Of a stretch of 64,000 bases of DNA, positions 53,292 to 64,000 are shown one piece after another (position 1 is the stretch's first letter; each line of letters starts with the position of its first letter). The position numbers and the translations under genes are program-made. The notes beneath the pieces are model-generated. The model did no database searches. It had not been told where the DNA came from and saw nothing but the letters and a program-made list of their open reading frames with translations. Location: contig NZ_CP034998.1 of the NCBI RefSeq assembly GCF_002531755.2, forward strand, positions 2,666,001 through 2,730,000, written 5' to 3'. This stretch comes from Rhizobium acidisoli. GTDB lineage: Bacteria > Pseudomonadota > Alphaproteobacteria > Rhizobiales > Rhizobiaceae.

Positions 53292-53423
53292 GCTCCCACC
53301 CTGACCCTCTACCCACCTGGGAAGAGAGGGAACGCGCCCTGATCAGATCGGGCTGGGAGGTCGCTGCGAGTCTCCTTCTCCCCGCTCGCGGGGAGAAGGT
53401 GGCCGGCAGGCCGGATGAGGGGC
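53292..53423. repeat. RIME-like palindromic intergenic element, copy 2 (inverted)
   Basis: Contains CCTTCTCCCCG-ctcg-CGGGGAGAAGG and ends GGCCGGCAGGCCGGATGAGG, the reverse complement of the start of the element at 37391. It lies between the sugar-binding-protein and permease genes of one operon. Confidence 0.75.
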
Positions 53424-53446
53424 CGCAAACGCAGCCCCCGATCACA

Positions 53447-54706
53447 TCACTTGGCCGGCTTGTACCAGCTGTCGAGGCCCTTCTGGAGCTTTTCGGCAGC
53501 GACCTTCGGCGTATCGGTGCCGTTGATCACGTTGGCCGACTCGACCCAGGTCTCGTTTTCAAGGTTCGGCGTGCCACGCGACAGGATCTGGTAGGTCGAG
53601 CGCACGGTCGACTTGTACGGGCCGCGCCAGGAAACGAATTCCTGAGCAAGCGGATCGGACATCTTGACCGGGTTGGAGTTCAGGCTGAAGAAGCCCGGCA
53701 GGGAGTTGGCGTAAATGTCGGCGAACTCGGGCGAAGCGACCCAGCTGAGGAACTTCTTGGCTTCCTCGGCATGCTTGCTCTTGGCATTCAGGGCGACGCC
53801 GATATCCGGATGGTCGGAGATGTAGCCCTGGTCGCCGGACTTCGGAACCGGCGGCGGGAAGGCGCCCATCTTGAACTGCGCCTGCGTGTTGAAGAGCGCG
53901 ATTTCCCAGGAACCGGCCGGATAGATGGCGGCGCGTCCGAGGGTGAAGAGGTTCTGACTGTCCGAATAGGTCTGGGCTTCGAAACCGTCGCCGAGATAGG
54001 GCTTCCACTTGGCAAGCTCTTCATAGGGCTTGACCCAGTCGGCATCGGTCAGCTTCTGCTTGCCGGCGATCAGGGCGTCGCGGCCGTCCTCGCCCTTCCA
54101 GTAATTCGGGCCGATGTTCTGGTAGCCCATGGTTGCGGCTTCCCAGAGGTCCTTCGTGCCCATGGCGAGCGGGATATAGGTGCCGTCGGCCTTGATCTTG
54201 TCGAGCGCCGCGTAGAATTCGTCCTGCGTCTTCGGCACTGATATACCGAGCTTGTCGAAGGCATCCTTGTTGTAGATGAAACCGTGGATGACCGAAGCCA
54301 TCGGCACGCAGAAGGTCGACTTGCCGTCGTCGGTCGACCAGGCGGCCTTGGCGACCGGCGAGAAGTTCTCCATACCGGGCAGGCTGGTGATGTCGACGAG
54401 TTGCTTCTTGTTGAAGAGTTCGAGCGAGGCGTCGAACGGACGGCAGGTGATGATATCGCCCGCGGAGCCGGCATCGAGCTTGGCGTTCAGCGACGCGTTG
54501 TATTCGGTCGGCGCGGTCGGCGAGAAGACGATCTTGATGCCCGGGTTCTTGGCTTCGAAAGCCGGGATGATCTTCTCCTGCCAGATCTGCAGGTCGTCGT
54601 TACGCCAGCTTTCCACAGTCAGCGTGACGTCGGCGGCATGGACGAGACCAGCCGATGTCAGCAGGCTGGAGGCAAGCAGGAAGCTTTTCAGAGCAGTGTT
54701 TTTCAT
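53447..54706 (-). CDS. Sugar ABC transporter substrate-binding protein (CUT1)
   Basis: A 419-residue periplasmic protein. The signal peptide is MKNTALKSFLLASSLLTSAGLVHA. The mature part has VTLTVESWRNDDLQIWQEKIIPAFEAKNPGIKIVF, GYQNIGPNYW, GRAAIYPAGSWEIALFN and ASPEFADIYANSLPGFFS, as in family 1 extracellular sugar binders. A strong GGAGAGGG precedes the ATG. It is first of the operon and is divergent from a sugar kinase and a GntR regulator. Amino-sugar or disaccharide uptake is plausible from the kinase partner. Confidence 0.9.
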   Translation of the reverse strand: MKNTALKSFLLASSLLTSAGLVHAADVTLTVESWRNDDLQIWQEKIIPAFEAKNPGIKIVFSPTAPTEYNASLNAKLDAGSAGDIITCRPFDASLELFNKKQLVDITSLPGMENFSPVAKAAWSTDDGKSTFCVPMASVIHGFIYNKDAFDKLGISVPKTQDEFYAALDKIKADGTYIPLAMGTKDLWEAATMGYQNIGPNYWKGEDGRDALIAGKQKLTDADWVKPYEELAKWKPYLGDGFEAQTYSDSQNLFTLGRAAIYPAGSWEIALFNTQAQFKMGAFPPPVPKSGDQGYISDHPDIGVALNAKSKHAEEAKKFLSWVASPEFADIYANSLPGFFSLNSNPVKMSDPLAQEFVSWRGPYKSTVRSTYQILSRGTPNLENETWVESANVINGTDTPKVAAEKLQKGLDSWYKPAK

Positions 54707-55048
54707 TTCCCTCTCCTGTTTTCAGGCGCCGAAAGGCGCCGTTTTCGATCTGAAACAAGCGGTTGGCGTGCTTGAGGAAACACCCAACGCCCCTTGAGGG
54801 CCGCCAGCGACTGCCGGCCCCGAAAGCTCGACGGACACGAAGGCGGATCGCCTGCGGCCGGACTGCGCCTTGCCCATGACCTGCATCGAGCACGGCAAAA
54901 ATTTGACGGGAAAAGCCGATGGATGCTGAGCTTCACCGCCAGCCTAACAGGCGGCGGGTCGTTCTCTCGATCATCCTCGAAGCAGTTCCGGCTTGGCTTT
55001 GCTGCCGGTTTTCGTGGGCTTCGATGTGCTGTTCCCTTTTGCCAAATT

Positions 55049-55069
55049 AATGCCAAAAAAATACCAATT
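55049..55069 (-). promoter_or_regulatory. Candidate GntR operator A
   Basis: On the minus strand AATTGGTATTTTTTTGGCA plus TT. It differs from operator B at two of 21 positions and is in the opposite orientation. TTGG recurs at 11-base spacing within it. It is distal to the kinase and proximal to the transporter side. Confidence 0.6.
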
Positions 55070-55175
55070 GTCCAGCCGAATTTAACTTTTCGGTCGCCAA
55101 AAATTCGTTAAAAAATTTTAATCAATGAAATCAACAAGATAAAAAGATCGATTTTCTCCATCATTCCCACTTGGT

Positions 55176-55196
55176 AAATGGTATTTTTTTGGTATT
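55176..55196 (+). promoter_or_regulatory. Candidate GntR operator B
   Basis: AAATGGTATTTTTTTGGTA plus TT, ending 39 bases before the kinase ATG. It probably binds the HutC-type GntR protein encoded by the second gene of this unit, giving autoregulation and control of the divergent transporter. Confidence 0.6.
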
Positions 55197-55235
55197 GTAT
55201 TTAAAAACATAGGGAACGGCGTATTCGGAGGCCCG

Positions 55236-56120
55236 ATGACGGAGTTTGCAATCGGCATAGACGGCGGTGGAACGAGCTGCCGAGCCGCGGTCGCGGACAG
55301 ACACGGCAATGTCATCGGCCGTGGCAAAGCAGGTCCGGCCAATATCCTGTCCGATCTGGAAAACTCTCTTCTCAACATCGTCGAATCTGCCCGGCAGGCG
55401 CTGATCGATGCAGGGCTTGCCGCTGAAACCATCGCCTCCGCTGCGTCAGTGGTCGGCGTTGCCGGCGCCAATGTCACGGACTACGGCCAGCGCATCGAAA
55501 AGGCCCTGCCCTTTGCCGAAGGCCGCGTCGTCACCGACGCGCTGATTGCCCTGCAGGGCGCGCTCGGCGATGGCGACGGCATCGTCGGCGCCTTCGGCAC
55601 CGGCTCGGTCTATAACGCCCGCAGGAACGGCCGGCTGAACGGCATTGGCGGCTGGGGCTTTATCGTCGGCGACCAGGCAAGCGGCGCCCGGCTTGGCCGC
55701 GACCTGATGGAGCGATCGCTGCTTGCCCATGACGGCGTGCGCCCGACGTCCCCCGTGACCGAAGCGATCATGGCCGAATACGGCAACGATCCTGAGCGCG
55801 TCGTCGAATTCGCACATTCGGCAAGACCGACGGATTTTGCCCGTTATGCGCCCGTCGTCTTCGAACATGCAGCCAAGGGCGATGCCGTCGCGGTCGGCAT
55901 CGTCACGGACGCGGCAACGGCAATCGGTGAAAGCCTCGAAGCGCTGCTCTGGCCTGAATGCCCGTCGATCTGCCTGCTCGGCGGCCTTGCAGGAGCCTAT
56001 GAGCCGTGGCTTTCCGAACGCTACAGATCACGGCTTGCCAGGCCGAAGGGCGATGCCCTGCAGGGTGCGGTGGAACTTGCCGTCAAGCTCCTGCACGACG
56101 GACAGAGAGGTGCGGCATGA
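55236..56120 (+). CDS. BadF/BadG/BcrA/BcrD-type sugar kinase, N-acetylglucosamine-kinase-like
   Basis: A 294-residue ASKHA-fold kinase. FAIGIDGGGTSCRAAVAD is the phosphate-1 loop, VVTDALIALQGALGDGDGIVGAFGTGSV the phosphate-2 region, and GGWGFIVGDQASGARLGRDLM the signature of GlcNAc/glucosamine kinases. It would phosphorylate the sugar brought in by the divergent ABC transporter. No deacetylase (nagA) or deaminase (nagB) gene lies in this window. GGAGG precedes the ATG. The stop overlaps the regulator start. Confidence 0.88.
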   Translation: MTEFAIGIDGGGTSCRAAVADRHGNVIGRGKAGPANILSDLENSLLNIVESARQALIDAGLAAETIASAASVVGVAGANVTDYGQRIEKALPFAEGRVVTDALIALQGALGDGDGIVGAFGTGSVYNARRNGRLNGIGGWGFIVGDQASGARLGRDLMERSLLAHDGVRPTSPVTEAIMAEYGNDPERVVEFAHSARPTDFARYAPVVFEHAAKGDAVAVGIVTDAATAIGESLEALLWPECPSICLLGGLAGAYEPWLSERYRSRLARPKGDALQGAVELAVKLLHDGQRGAA

Positions 56121-56881
56121 CCGACGATCTCGCCACCCTTCTGTCCCTGGAGCGTCTGCAGGCAGCCGGCACCGGCCCGCTCTACGTCAAGCTGCGCCGC
56201 ACGCTCGAAGAGGCCGTGCGCACCGGCACGCTCGGCCATGGCGATGCGCTGCCGCCGGAACGCGATATCGCCGAATTCGCCGCCGTCAGCCGCGTTACCG
56301 TCCGCAAGGCGATCGACGAACTCGTCGCCGACGGCCTGCTGGTACGCCGTCACGGTTCGGGCACCTTCGTCGCCAAACCGGTCTCCAGGGTCGAGCAGCG
56401 CCTGTCGCAGCTTACCTCCTTCACCGAGGACATGGCGCGCCGCGGCATGTCCTCCCGCTCCGAATGGCTGCACAAGGGCATCCACACCCCCTCGCCCGAC
56501 GAAATGATGATTCTCGGCCTCGGCACCGACGTGAAGGTTTCCCGCCTCTCCCGCCTGCGCATCGCCGACGACCAGCCGCTGGCAATCGAAAATGCCAGCG
56601 TCTCCGGCGAGTTTCTCCCCGATCCCTCGGCCGTGACCAATTCGCTCTATGCCGAACTCGAACGCCTCCAGGTCCGCCCGGTGCGCGCCGTGCAGCGCAT
56701 CTCGGCGACCAACATGAAGGAAGCCGACGCCCAGCTTCTCGGCGTCTCCGTCGGCGCCGCCGGCCTGTCGATCGAACGTATCTCCTATCTCGGCTCCGGC
56801 CGCGCCGTGGAATTCACCCGCTCGCTCTATCGCGGCGACGCCTATGATTTCGTCGCCGAGCTGACGATCGGGGTAACCTGA
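56117..56881 (+). CDS. GntR-family transcriptional regulator, HutC subfamily (UTRA)
   Basis: A 254-residue regulator. The N-terminal winged helix has PLYVKLRRTLEEAVRTGTLGHGDALPPERDIAEF and VSRVTVRKAIDELVADGLLVRRHGSGTFV. The C-terminal UTRA effector domain covers about 100-245. NagR/DasR-like members respond to amino-sugar phosphates, which fits the kinase gene it overlaps (ATGA). The longer frame from 56006 overlaps the kinase and is not used. Confidence 0.92.
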   Translation: MTDDLATLLSLERLQAAGTGPLYVKLRRTLEEAVRTGTLGHGDALPPERDIAEFAAVSRVTVRKAIDELVADGLLVRRHGSGTFVAKPVSRVEQRLSQLTSFTEDMARRGMSSRSEWLHKGIHTPSPDEMMILGLGTDVKVSRLSRLRIADDQPLAIENASVSGEFLPDPSAVTNSLYAELERLQVRPVRAVQRISATNMKEADAQLLGVSVGAAGLSIERISYLGSGRAVEFTRSLYRGDAYDFVAELTIGVT

Positions 56882-56885
56882 TGCC

Positions 56886-56913
56886 TTGAGCTTATCCAGA
56901 TTATACGTATAAT
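56886..56913 (+). promoter_or_regulatory. Promoter of the toxin-antitoxin operon
   Basis: TTGAGC (56886-56891), a 16-base spacer and a perfect TATAAT (56908-56913), 28 bases before the antitoxin ATG. The -10 lies inside the operator palindrome. Confidence 0.7.
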
Positions 56914-56920
56914 CTGGATA
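56893..56920. promoter_or_regulatory. 28-bp perfect palindrome, toxin-antitoxin operator
   Basis: The left half TATCCAGATTATAC at 56893-56906 is mirrored exactly by GTATAATCTGGATA at 56907-56920. It covers the -10 element, as expected for conditional autorepression by the antitoxin and toxin-antitoxin complex. Confidence 0.85.
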
Positions 56921-56940
56921 TCAAAGTTTGGAACCTTATC

Positions 56941-57195
56941 ATGGCCCGGACCACGGCTCTGGAATTTCAGCGAAAATTCGGCGCGTTTCAGCATCAGGCG
57001 CAGCGCGAGCCCGTCGAGATCACCCGGCATGGCCGCCGCGAATTCGTGCTGATGTCGGCCGAGCATTATGATTGGCTGAGGGCTGCCGCGCAACGCACGC
57101 ACTTGACGGCCGATGCCTTGTCCGTCGTCATCGATGCCGTCGAGAGAGCGGAGATGGATGCTGCCCACACCTCTCTCGATGAGTTGCTGAAATAA
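56941..57195 (+). CDS. Phd/YefM-type antitoxin
   Basis: An 84-residue protein. The N-terminal Phd/YefM-like DNA-binding part includes LEFQRKFGAFQHQAQREPVEITRHGRREFVLMSAEHYDWL. A C-terminal helical, acidic tail (VERAEMDAAHTSLDELLK) would wrap the toxin. The gene precedes the toxin by 6 bases and has its own operator palindrome upstream. Recognition of the fold is by the 'PVEITRHGRREFVLMS' pattern common to Phd antitoxins. Confidence 0.85.
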   Translation: MARTTALEFQRKFGAFQHQAQREPVEITRHGRREFVLMSAEHYDWLRAAAQRTHLTADALSVVIDAVERAEMDAAHTSLDELLK

Positions 57196-57201
57196 CGCGT
57201 C

Positions 57202-57630
57202 ATGGCCTCAATCCCCGAGCCGAAGCCCGGCCTTGTCGTGCGCTATGATTACCTGTGGTCGCGCGAAGCCTTGGCGGGTCGCGACCAGGGTAAGGATAGG
57301 CCCGCCTGTCTTGTTGCGGCGAGCGACAGCCTAGCCAGTCCCCGCTATGTCGTTCTGCTGCCGATCACGCATACGCCGCCGTCCGGCGAAATCGTGGGAA
57401 TAGAGATCCCACCGAAGGTGAAGCAGGCGATCGGTCTGGACGACGCCCCGAGTTGGGTCATCGTCTCCGAACACAATATTGATGAATGGCCGAATGGCGG
57501 GCTTTCACCCGTGCCGGGCAGCGAGGGAATGTTCGCCTACGGCTTCATTCCGCCTGGACTTTTCGCAACGATCAAGGCGAATTTTCTCGATCTTGCCAAG
57601 GCAAGGAAAAGCGACTCCGTCCGCCGCTGA
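57202..57630 (+). CDS. PemK/MazF-like toxin
   Basis: A 142-residue protein with SH3-like features: GLVVRYDYLWSREALAGRDQGKDRPACLVAASD, then YVVLLPITHTPPSGEIVGIEIP. The 'KDRPACLV' and 'LLPITHTP' patterns match PemK/MazF-type mRNA interferases and their 'growth inhibitor' relatives, though it is longer than classical MazF (about 110). It follows a Phd-type antitoxin with no overlap. RNase activity is inferred, not shown. Confidence 0.8.
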   Translation: MASIPEPKPGLVVRYDYLWSREALAGRDQGKDRPACLVAASDSLASPRYVVLLPITHTPPSGEIVGIEIPPKVKQAIGLDDAPSWVIVSEHNIDEWPNGGLSPVPGSEGMFAYGFIPPGLFATIKANFLDLAKARKSDSVRR

Positions 57631-57735
57631 TGCCTATTGCCCGAAAGCGACCGGGGCTGCGGCGCAAGTTCACTCTCCATCCGTTGAATCGATCTCTCAG
57701 CACGCCGCCTTAAGCGACCGAGAAGACTCGGCAAA

Positions 57736-61509
<3,774 letters not shown>

Positions 61510-61550
61510 GGGAGGGCTCCTTGACGTCGTAAGACCAGACAGTTCAAATC

Positions 61551-61570
61551 ACATAAAGATATCTTTATGT
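61551..61570. promoter_or_regulatory. SahR operator in front of metH
   Basis: ACATAAAGATATCTTTATGT is a perfect 20-bp palindrome. On the minus strand a TTGACA overlaps its left end, so binding would block metH transcription. The flanking GTTCAAATC is also found beside the operator at 20068. The divergent AGE-family gene begins 110 bases to the right and might share it. Confidence 0.9.
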
Positions 61571-61679
61571 CAATATATGCCTGTCGATTTCGTGCTTTGC
61601 AAGCCTGGCCCCATGACAGACTCGAATGGCCTCTATATAGGCATTTCAAAAGCATCGCGCACGAAATCGGAGGATTATC

Positions 61680-62924
61680 ATGGCACCCCTGCTTGGAAAC
61701 TGGACGAGCCGCGTCTATCACCGCGACTGGCTGCTTGCCCAGGCGAATGGCCTCTTCGATTTCTTCCAGCACAATTCGGTCAATCCCAAGGGCGGCTTCT
61801 ATGATCTCGACGATAGCGGCAAGCCGCTTGACGCCGAAGGCCAGGTCCGCAGCATTCATATCGCCGCGCGCGCCGTGCATTGCTTCGCAATCGGCGCGCT
61901 GGTCGGCCGCCCGGGTGCCAGCGACCTCGTCGACCACGGCATGGACTATCTCTGGAACCATCATCGCGACCGCAAAAACGGCGGCTATTTCTGGTCGCTC
62001 GACAATAACGGTCCGGTCGATAGCAACAAGCAGGGTTATGGCCATGCTTTCGTGCTGCTCGCCGCCTCATCGGCTAAGACGATCGGCCATCCGCTCGCCG
62101 ACGGCATGCTTGCCGACATCACCGAGGTCCTGAACAGCAAGTTCTGGGAGCCGCGCCACGGCGCCATCGCCGAGGAATTCACCGCCGACTGGCAGCCGCT
62201 CGACGGCGGCGCCTATCGCGGCCAGAATTCCAACATGCACCTGACCGAAGCGCTGATGGCCGCCTTCGAAGCGACCGGCGACAGGGACTACCTGACCAAG
62301 GCCGAAAGCATCGCCGATCTCGTCATCCGGCGCGCGGCGGGTTCGGTCGACTGGCGCGTCGCAGAACATTTCGACGCCGAATGGAAGCTCGACAAGACCT
62401 ACTATCATCCGAACGAAATGTTCCGCCCGGCCGGCACGACGCCCGGCCATTGGCTGGAATGGACCCGTCTCATCTTGCAGCTCTGGTCACTCGGCGGCAA
62501 ACGTATCGAGTGGATGCCGGACGCGGCCAAGGCGCTCTTCGAGCAATCCATGGCGCTCGGCTGGGACAGCGACAAGGGCGGTTTTTTCTATACGCTCGAT
62601 TGGGACGACAAGCCCGCCAAGCGCAATAAACTTTGGTGGCCTGCCTGCGAGGGTGCCGCCGCCGCCCACTTCCTCAACGAGCACCTGCCGAGCGACTATC
62701 ACGAGCAATGTTATCGCAAGATCTGGAACGTGATCGAACGCGCCTTCATCGACCACCGGAACGGCGGCTGGCATGAGGAACTGACGGAGGATCTCGTTCC
62801 CGCCCATTCGCTCTTCCCCGGCAAGGGCGACATCTACCACGCCCTGCAAGCCTGCCTGATCCCGCTCTTCCCGGCAACCGGCAGCCTGACCAAGGGCATT
62901 ACCGAGGCCGGCGGCAGGCTCTGA
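61680..62924 (+). CDS. AGE-family epimerase/isomerase, mannose- or sulfoquinovose-isomerase-like
   Basis: A 414-residue alpha/alpha-barrel enzyme of the N-acylglucosamine 2-epimerase superfamily. KGGFYDLDDSGKPL, GQNSNMHLTEALMAAFEATGDRDYL, TTPGHWLEWTRLILQL and YHALQACLIPLFP are conserved. The closest family types are YihS-like aldose-ketose isomerases (mannose/fructose or sulfoquinovose/sulfofructose). The presence of catalytic His in GHAFVLLAASSA and in the C-terminal KGDIYHALQA agrees. GGAGG precedes the ATG. It is divergent from metH. Confidence 0.88.
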   Translation: MAPLLGNWTSRVYHRDWLLAQANGLFDFFQHNSVNPKGGFYDLDDSGKPLDAEGQVRSIHIAARAVHCFAIGALVGRPGASDLVDHGMDYLWNHHRDRKNGGYFWSLDNNGPVDSNKQGYGHAFVLLAASSAKTIGHPLADGMLADITEVLNSKFWEPRHGAIAEEFTADWQPLDGGAYRGQNSNMHLTEALMAAFEATGDRDYLTKAESIADLVIRRAAGSVDWRVAEHFDAEWKLDKTYYHPNEMFRPAGTTPGHWLEWTRLILQLWSLGGKRIEWMPDAAKALFEQSMALGWDSDKGGFFYTLDWDDKPAKRNKLWWPACEGAAAAHFLNEHLPSDYHEQCYRKIWNVIERAFIDHRNGGWHEELTEDLVPAHSLFPGKGDIYHALQACLIPLFPATGSLTKGITEAGGRL

Positions 62925-62965
62925 GGTTCAGTACCCCGCGCCCGCCGGCTCAGCAAACGGCCCGC

Positions 62966-63463
62966 TCAGAGCGGCGGGTCGAGCCGCAGCGTATCCAGAT
63001 CCTTTGCCAGCATCAGCGCCAAGGCCTCGACCGCGAGATTGTGGTCGTCGCGCTGCGGCAGGCCGGAGACGGTGACCGCGCCGATGCAGCCGGTGCCCTT
63101 GACGTTGATCGGGAAGCTGCCGCCATGCGGCGCATAATCGGCGCCGGAAAGCCCGTTATCCTCGACGGTCTTGCCATCTTTGCTGAGCTTCAGGCCGGAG
63201 GCATAGCTGCTGCGGAAATAACGCAGCACCATGTTGCGCTTGCGGCGGACCCAGTTGACGTTATCGGGCGTCACGCCAGGCAGTGCGGCATAGAAGACCG
63301 GCATCGAATGCAGGGTCACATCGATCGCGATGCCGAGGCCGCGCTCGGTGGCAAGTTCCTGCAGGAGTTTGCCGAGCTGCCATGCCGTCGTCAGGTCGAA
63401 GGCGTCGAAGCTCAGGGCCTTCTCCTGCTCTGCGATCCGGCTGAGATCCTGTTCGATTGTCAT
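62966..63463 (-). CDS. UPF0303 family protein (heme-degrading HbpS/GlcG-like fold)
   Basis: A 165-residue protein. The N-terminus MTIEQDLSRIAEQEKALSF and the central HSMPVFYAALPGVTPDNVNWVRRKRNMVLRYFRSSY match UPF0303, followed by GGSFPINVKGTGCIGAVTVSGLPQRDDHNLAVEAL. Relatives adopt the GlcG/HbpS fold, but no function is proven. The ATG at 63463 is chosen because GAGGAG lies nine bases upstream; a TTG two codons earlier is the alternative. Confidence 0.85.
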   Translation of the reverse strand: MTIEQDLSRIAEQEKALSFDAFDLTTAWQLGKLLQELATERGLGIAIDVTLHSMPVFYAALPGVTPDNVNWVRRKRNMVLRYFRSSYASGLKLSKDGKTVEDNGLSGADYAPHGGSFPINVKGTGCIGAVTVSGLPQRDDHNLAVEALALMLAKDLDTLRLDPPL

Positions 63464-63552
63464 GGCCAAGCACTCCTCTGCCGTGATGATCCGCTGCGAC
63501 CATTCTTGCGGGGAGCAAAAAAGTAAAGCAAAAACTTGGAGCTACCAAAGCC

Positions 63553-64000
63553 TCAGAGCTTCGGCGTCAGCATCTCGAAGCGGTCGCGGATGGTGGCGCA
63601 AGTATCGCCGCCGAGCCGGGCAATGGCATCGACGGCGGCCGGATCGACATGCAGCCGTTCCGGATCGACGACGCCGTCCTGATAATGCGCATAGACGATC
63701 TCGCCCATGACGATCTGCCGCGAGCGCCCCAGCTCCAGCGTCACATGCCGCCGGCATTCGAACGCGGCCGGCGCTTCGGCGATCCAGGGCGAGGCCACCT
63801 TCGCGCCCGGCATTGCCGTCAATCCCGCTTCTTTCAACTCGTCGACCCCTCGGGGATAACGGGCGCCGCAGACATGCATGGCCTCGGCGATGGCGAAGGA
63901 GACGATGTTGACCGTGAAGACCTCGGTCATGCGGATATTGTGGCCGGTATCCTTGAACGACATGTCGGCATTGTTTTCGACCCCGATCGCCAGATTGGGG
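63553..64000 (-). CDS. Flavin-reductase-like (DIM6/NTAB type) protein, 5' end outside window
   Basis: The visible C-terminal part, about 149 residues, includes PNLAIGVENNADMSFKDTGHN continuing into MTEVFTVNIVSFAIAEAMHVCGARYPRGVDEL and GEIVYAHYQDGVVDPERL. These are typical of flavin reductase-like proteins that bind FMN. The start codon lies beyond position 64000; an internal ATG at 63963 is not the start, because homology continues upstream of it. Role unknown without the rest. Confidence 0.8.
   Translation of the reverse strand, partial: PNLAIGVENNADMSFKDTGHNIRMTEVFTVNIVSFAIAEAMHVCGARYPRGVDELKEAGLTAMPGAKVASPWIAEAPAAFECRRHVTLELGRSRQIVMGEIVYAHYQDGVVDPERLHVDPAAVDAIARLGGDTCATIRDRFEMLTPKL

Larger units (their letters stand above)
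54707..55235. other. Regulatory intergenic region between sugar-transport and kinase-regulator operons
   Basis: About 530 bases without a gene. The part at 55040-55200 is AT-rich, unlike its surroundings, and holds two inverted copies of a TTGGTAT-containing motif. It must contain the divergent promoters. Short frames here lack ribosome binding sites. Confidence 0.6.

Overview
The window is high-GC chromosomal DNA from an alphaproteobacterium of the Rhizobium leguminosarum/etli type. The evidence is the dcw order mraZ-rsmH-ftsL, a class A RNase P RNA, betaine-lipid genes btaAB, a SahR-metF operon with a SahR site at metH, PPi-dependent phosphofructokinase, two palindromic intergenic elements resembling RIME, and many binding-protein-dependent ABC transporters. 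No rRNA, tRNA, CRISPR array, prophage or intact insertion sequence was recognised.

Layout. 1-2.6 kb: start of the division/cell-wall cluster (mraZ, rsmH, ftsL, minus strand), behind a promoter covered by four TGGG repeats, then rnpB. 2.7-5.1 kb: tandem paralogous sarcosine-oxidase-like flavoproteins behind three tandem 21-bp dyads. 5.2-17.7 kb: housekeeping and envelope genes: a lytic transglycosylase, an amidase, a TerB/J-domain protein, pfp, a LysE exporter, a lipoprotein transglycosylase, a beta-lactamase-fold hydrolase, btaAB with a possible Pho box, a GH25 lysozyme, an MltB-type transglycosylase and an EamA transporter. 17.9-22.7 kb: a 25-residue membrane peptide, metF-sahR, ettA and an RNase T2. 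22.9-27.7 kb: a plus-strand operon (lipase-like hydrolase, EamA permease, class III CoA-transferase, TPP enzyme) of unknown pathway. 27.7-33.9 kb: a RidA/DUF442/DUF4432 group, an L,D-transpeptidase and a sulfonate/taurine-type ABC transporter.

33.9-46.8 kb: an orphan ParA-like ATPase, then what looks like an amine or polyamine utilisation locus. A minus-strand run (N-formylglutamate amidohydrolase-like, APC permease, glutamine-synthetase-like ligase, aldehyde dehydrogenase, Fe-alcohol dehydrogenase) diverges from an RpiR regulator and a putrescine-type ABC transporter. 46.2-48.8 kb: the 3' half of that transporter's ATPase gene, with its terminator, recurs as a frameshifted relic on the far side of a hydroxyproline/proline-racemase-family gene. 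49.4-56.9 kb: a CUT1 sugar transporter with a Gfo/Idh dehydrogenase, divergent from a BadF-type sugar kinase and a HutC-type GntR regulator; two inverted copies of a 21-bp motif lie between them. 56.9-57.6 kb: a Phd/PemK-type toxin-antitoxin pair under a 28-bp perfect palindrome. 57.7-64 kb: metH, an AGE-family isomerase, a UPF0303 protein and a truncated flavin-reductase-like gene.

The best regulatory link is the shared near-identical palindrome at sahR-metF (20.07 kb) and metH (61.56 kb), about 41 kb apart. It indicates one S-adenosylhomocysteine-responsive methionine-cycle regulon.
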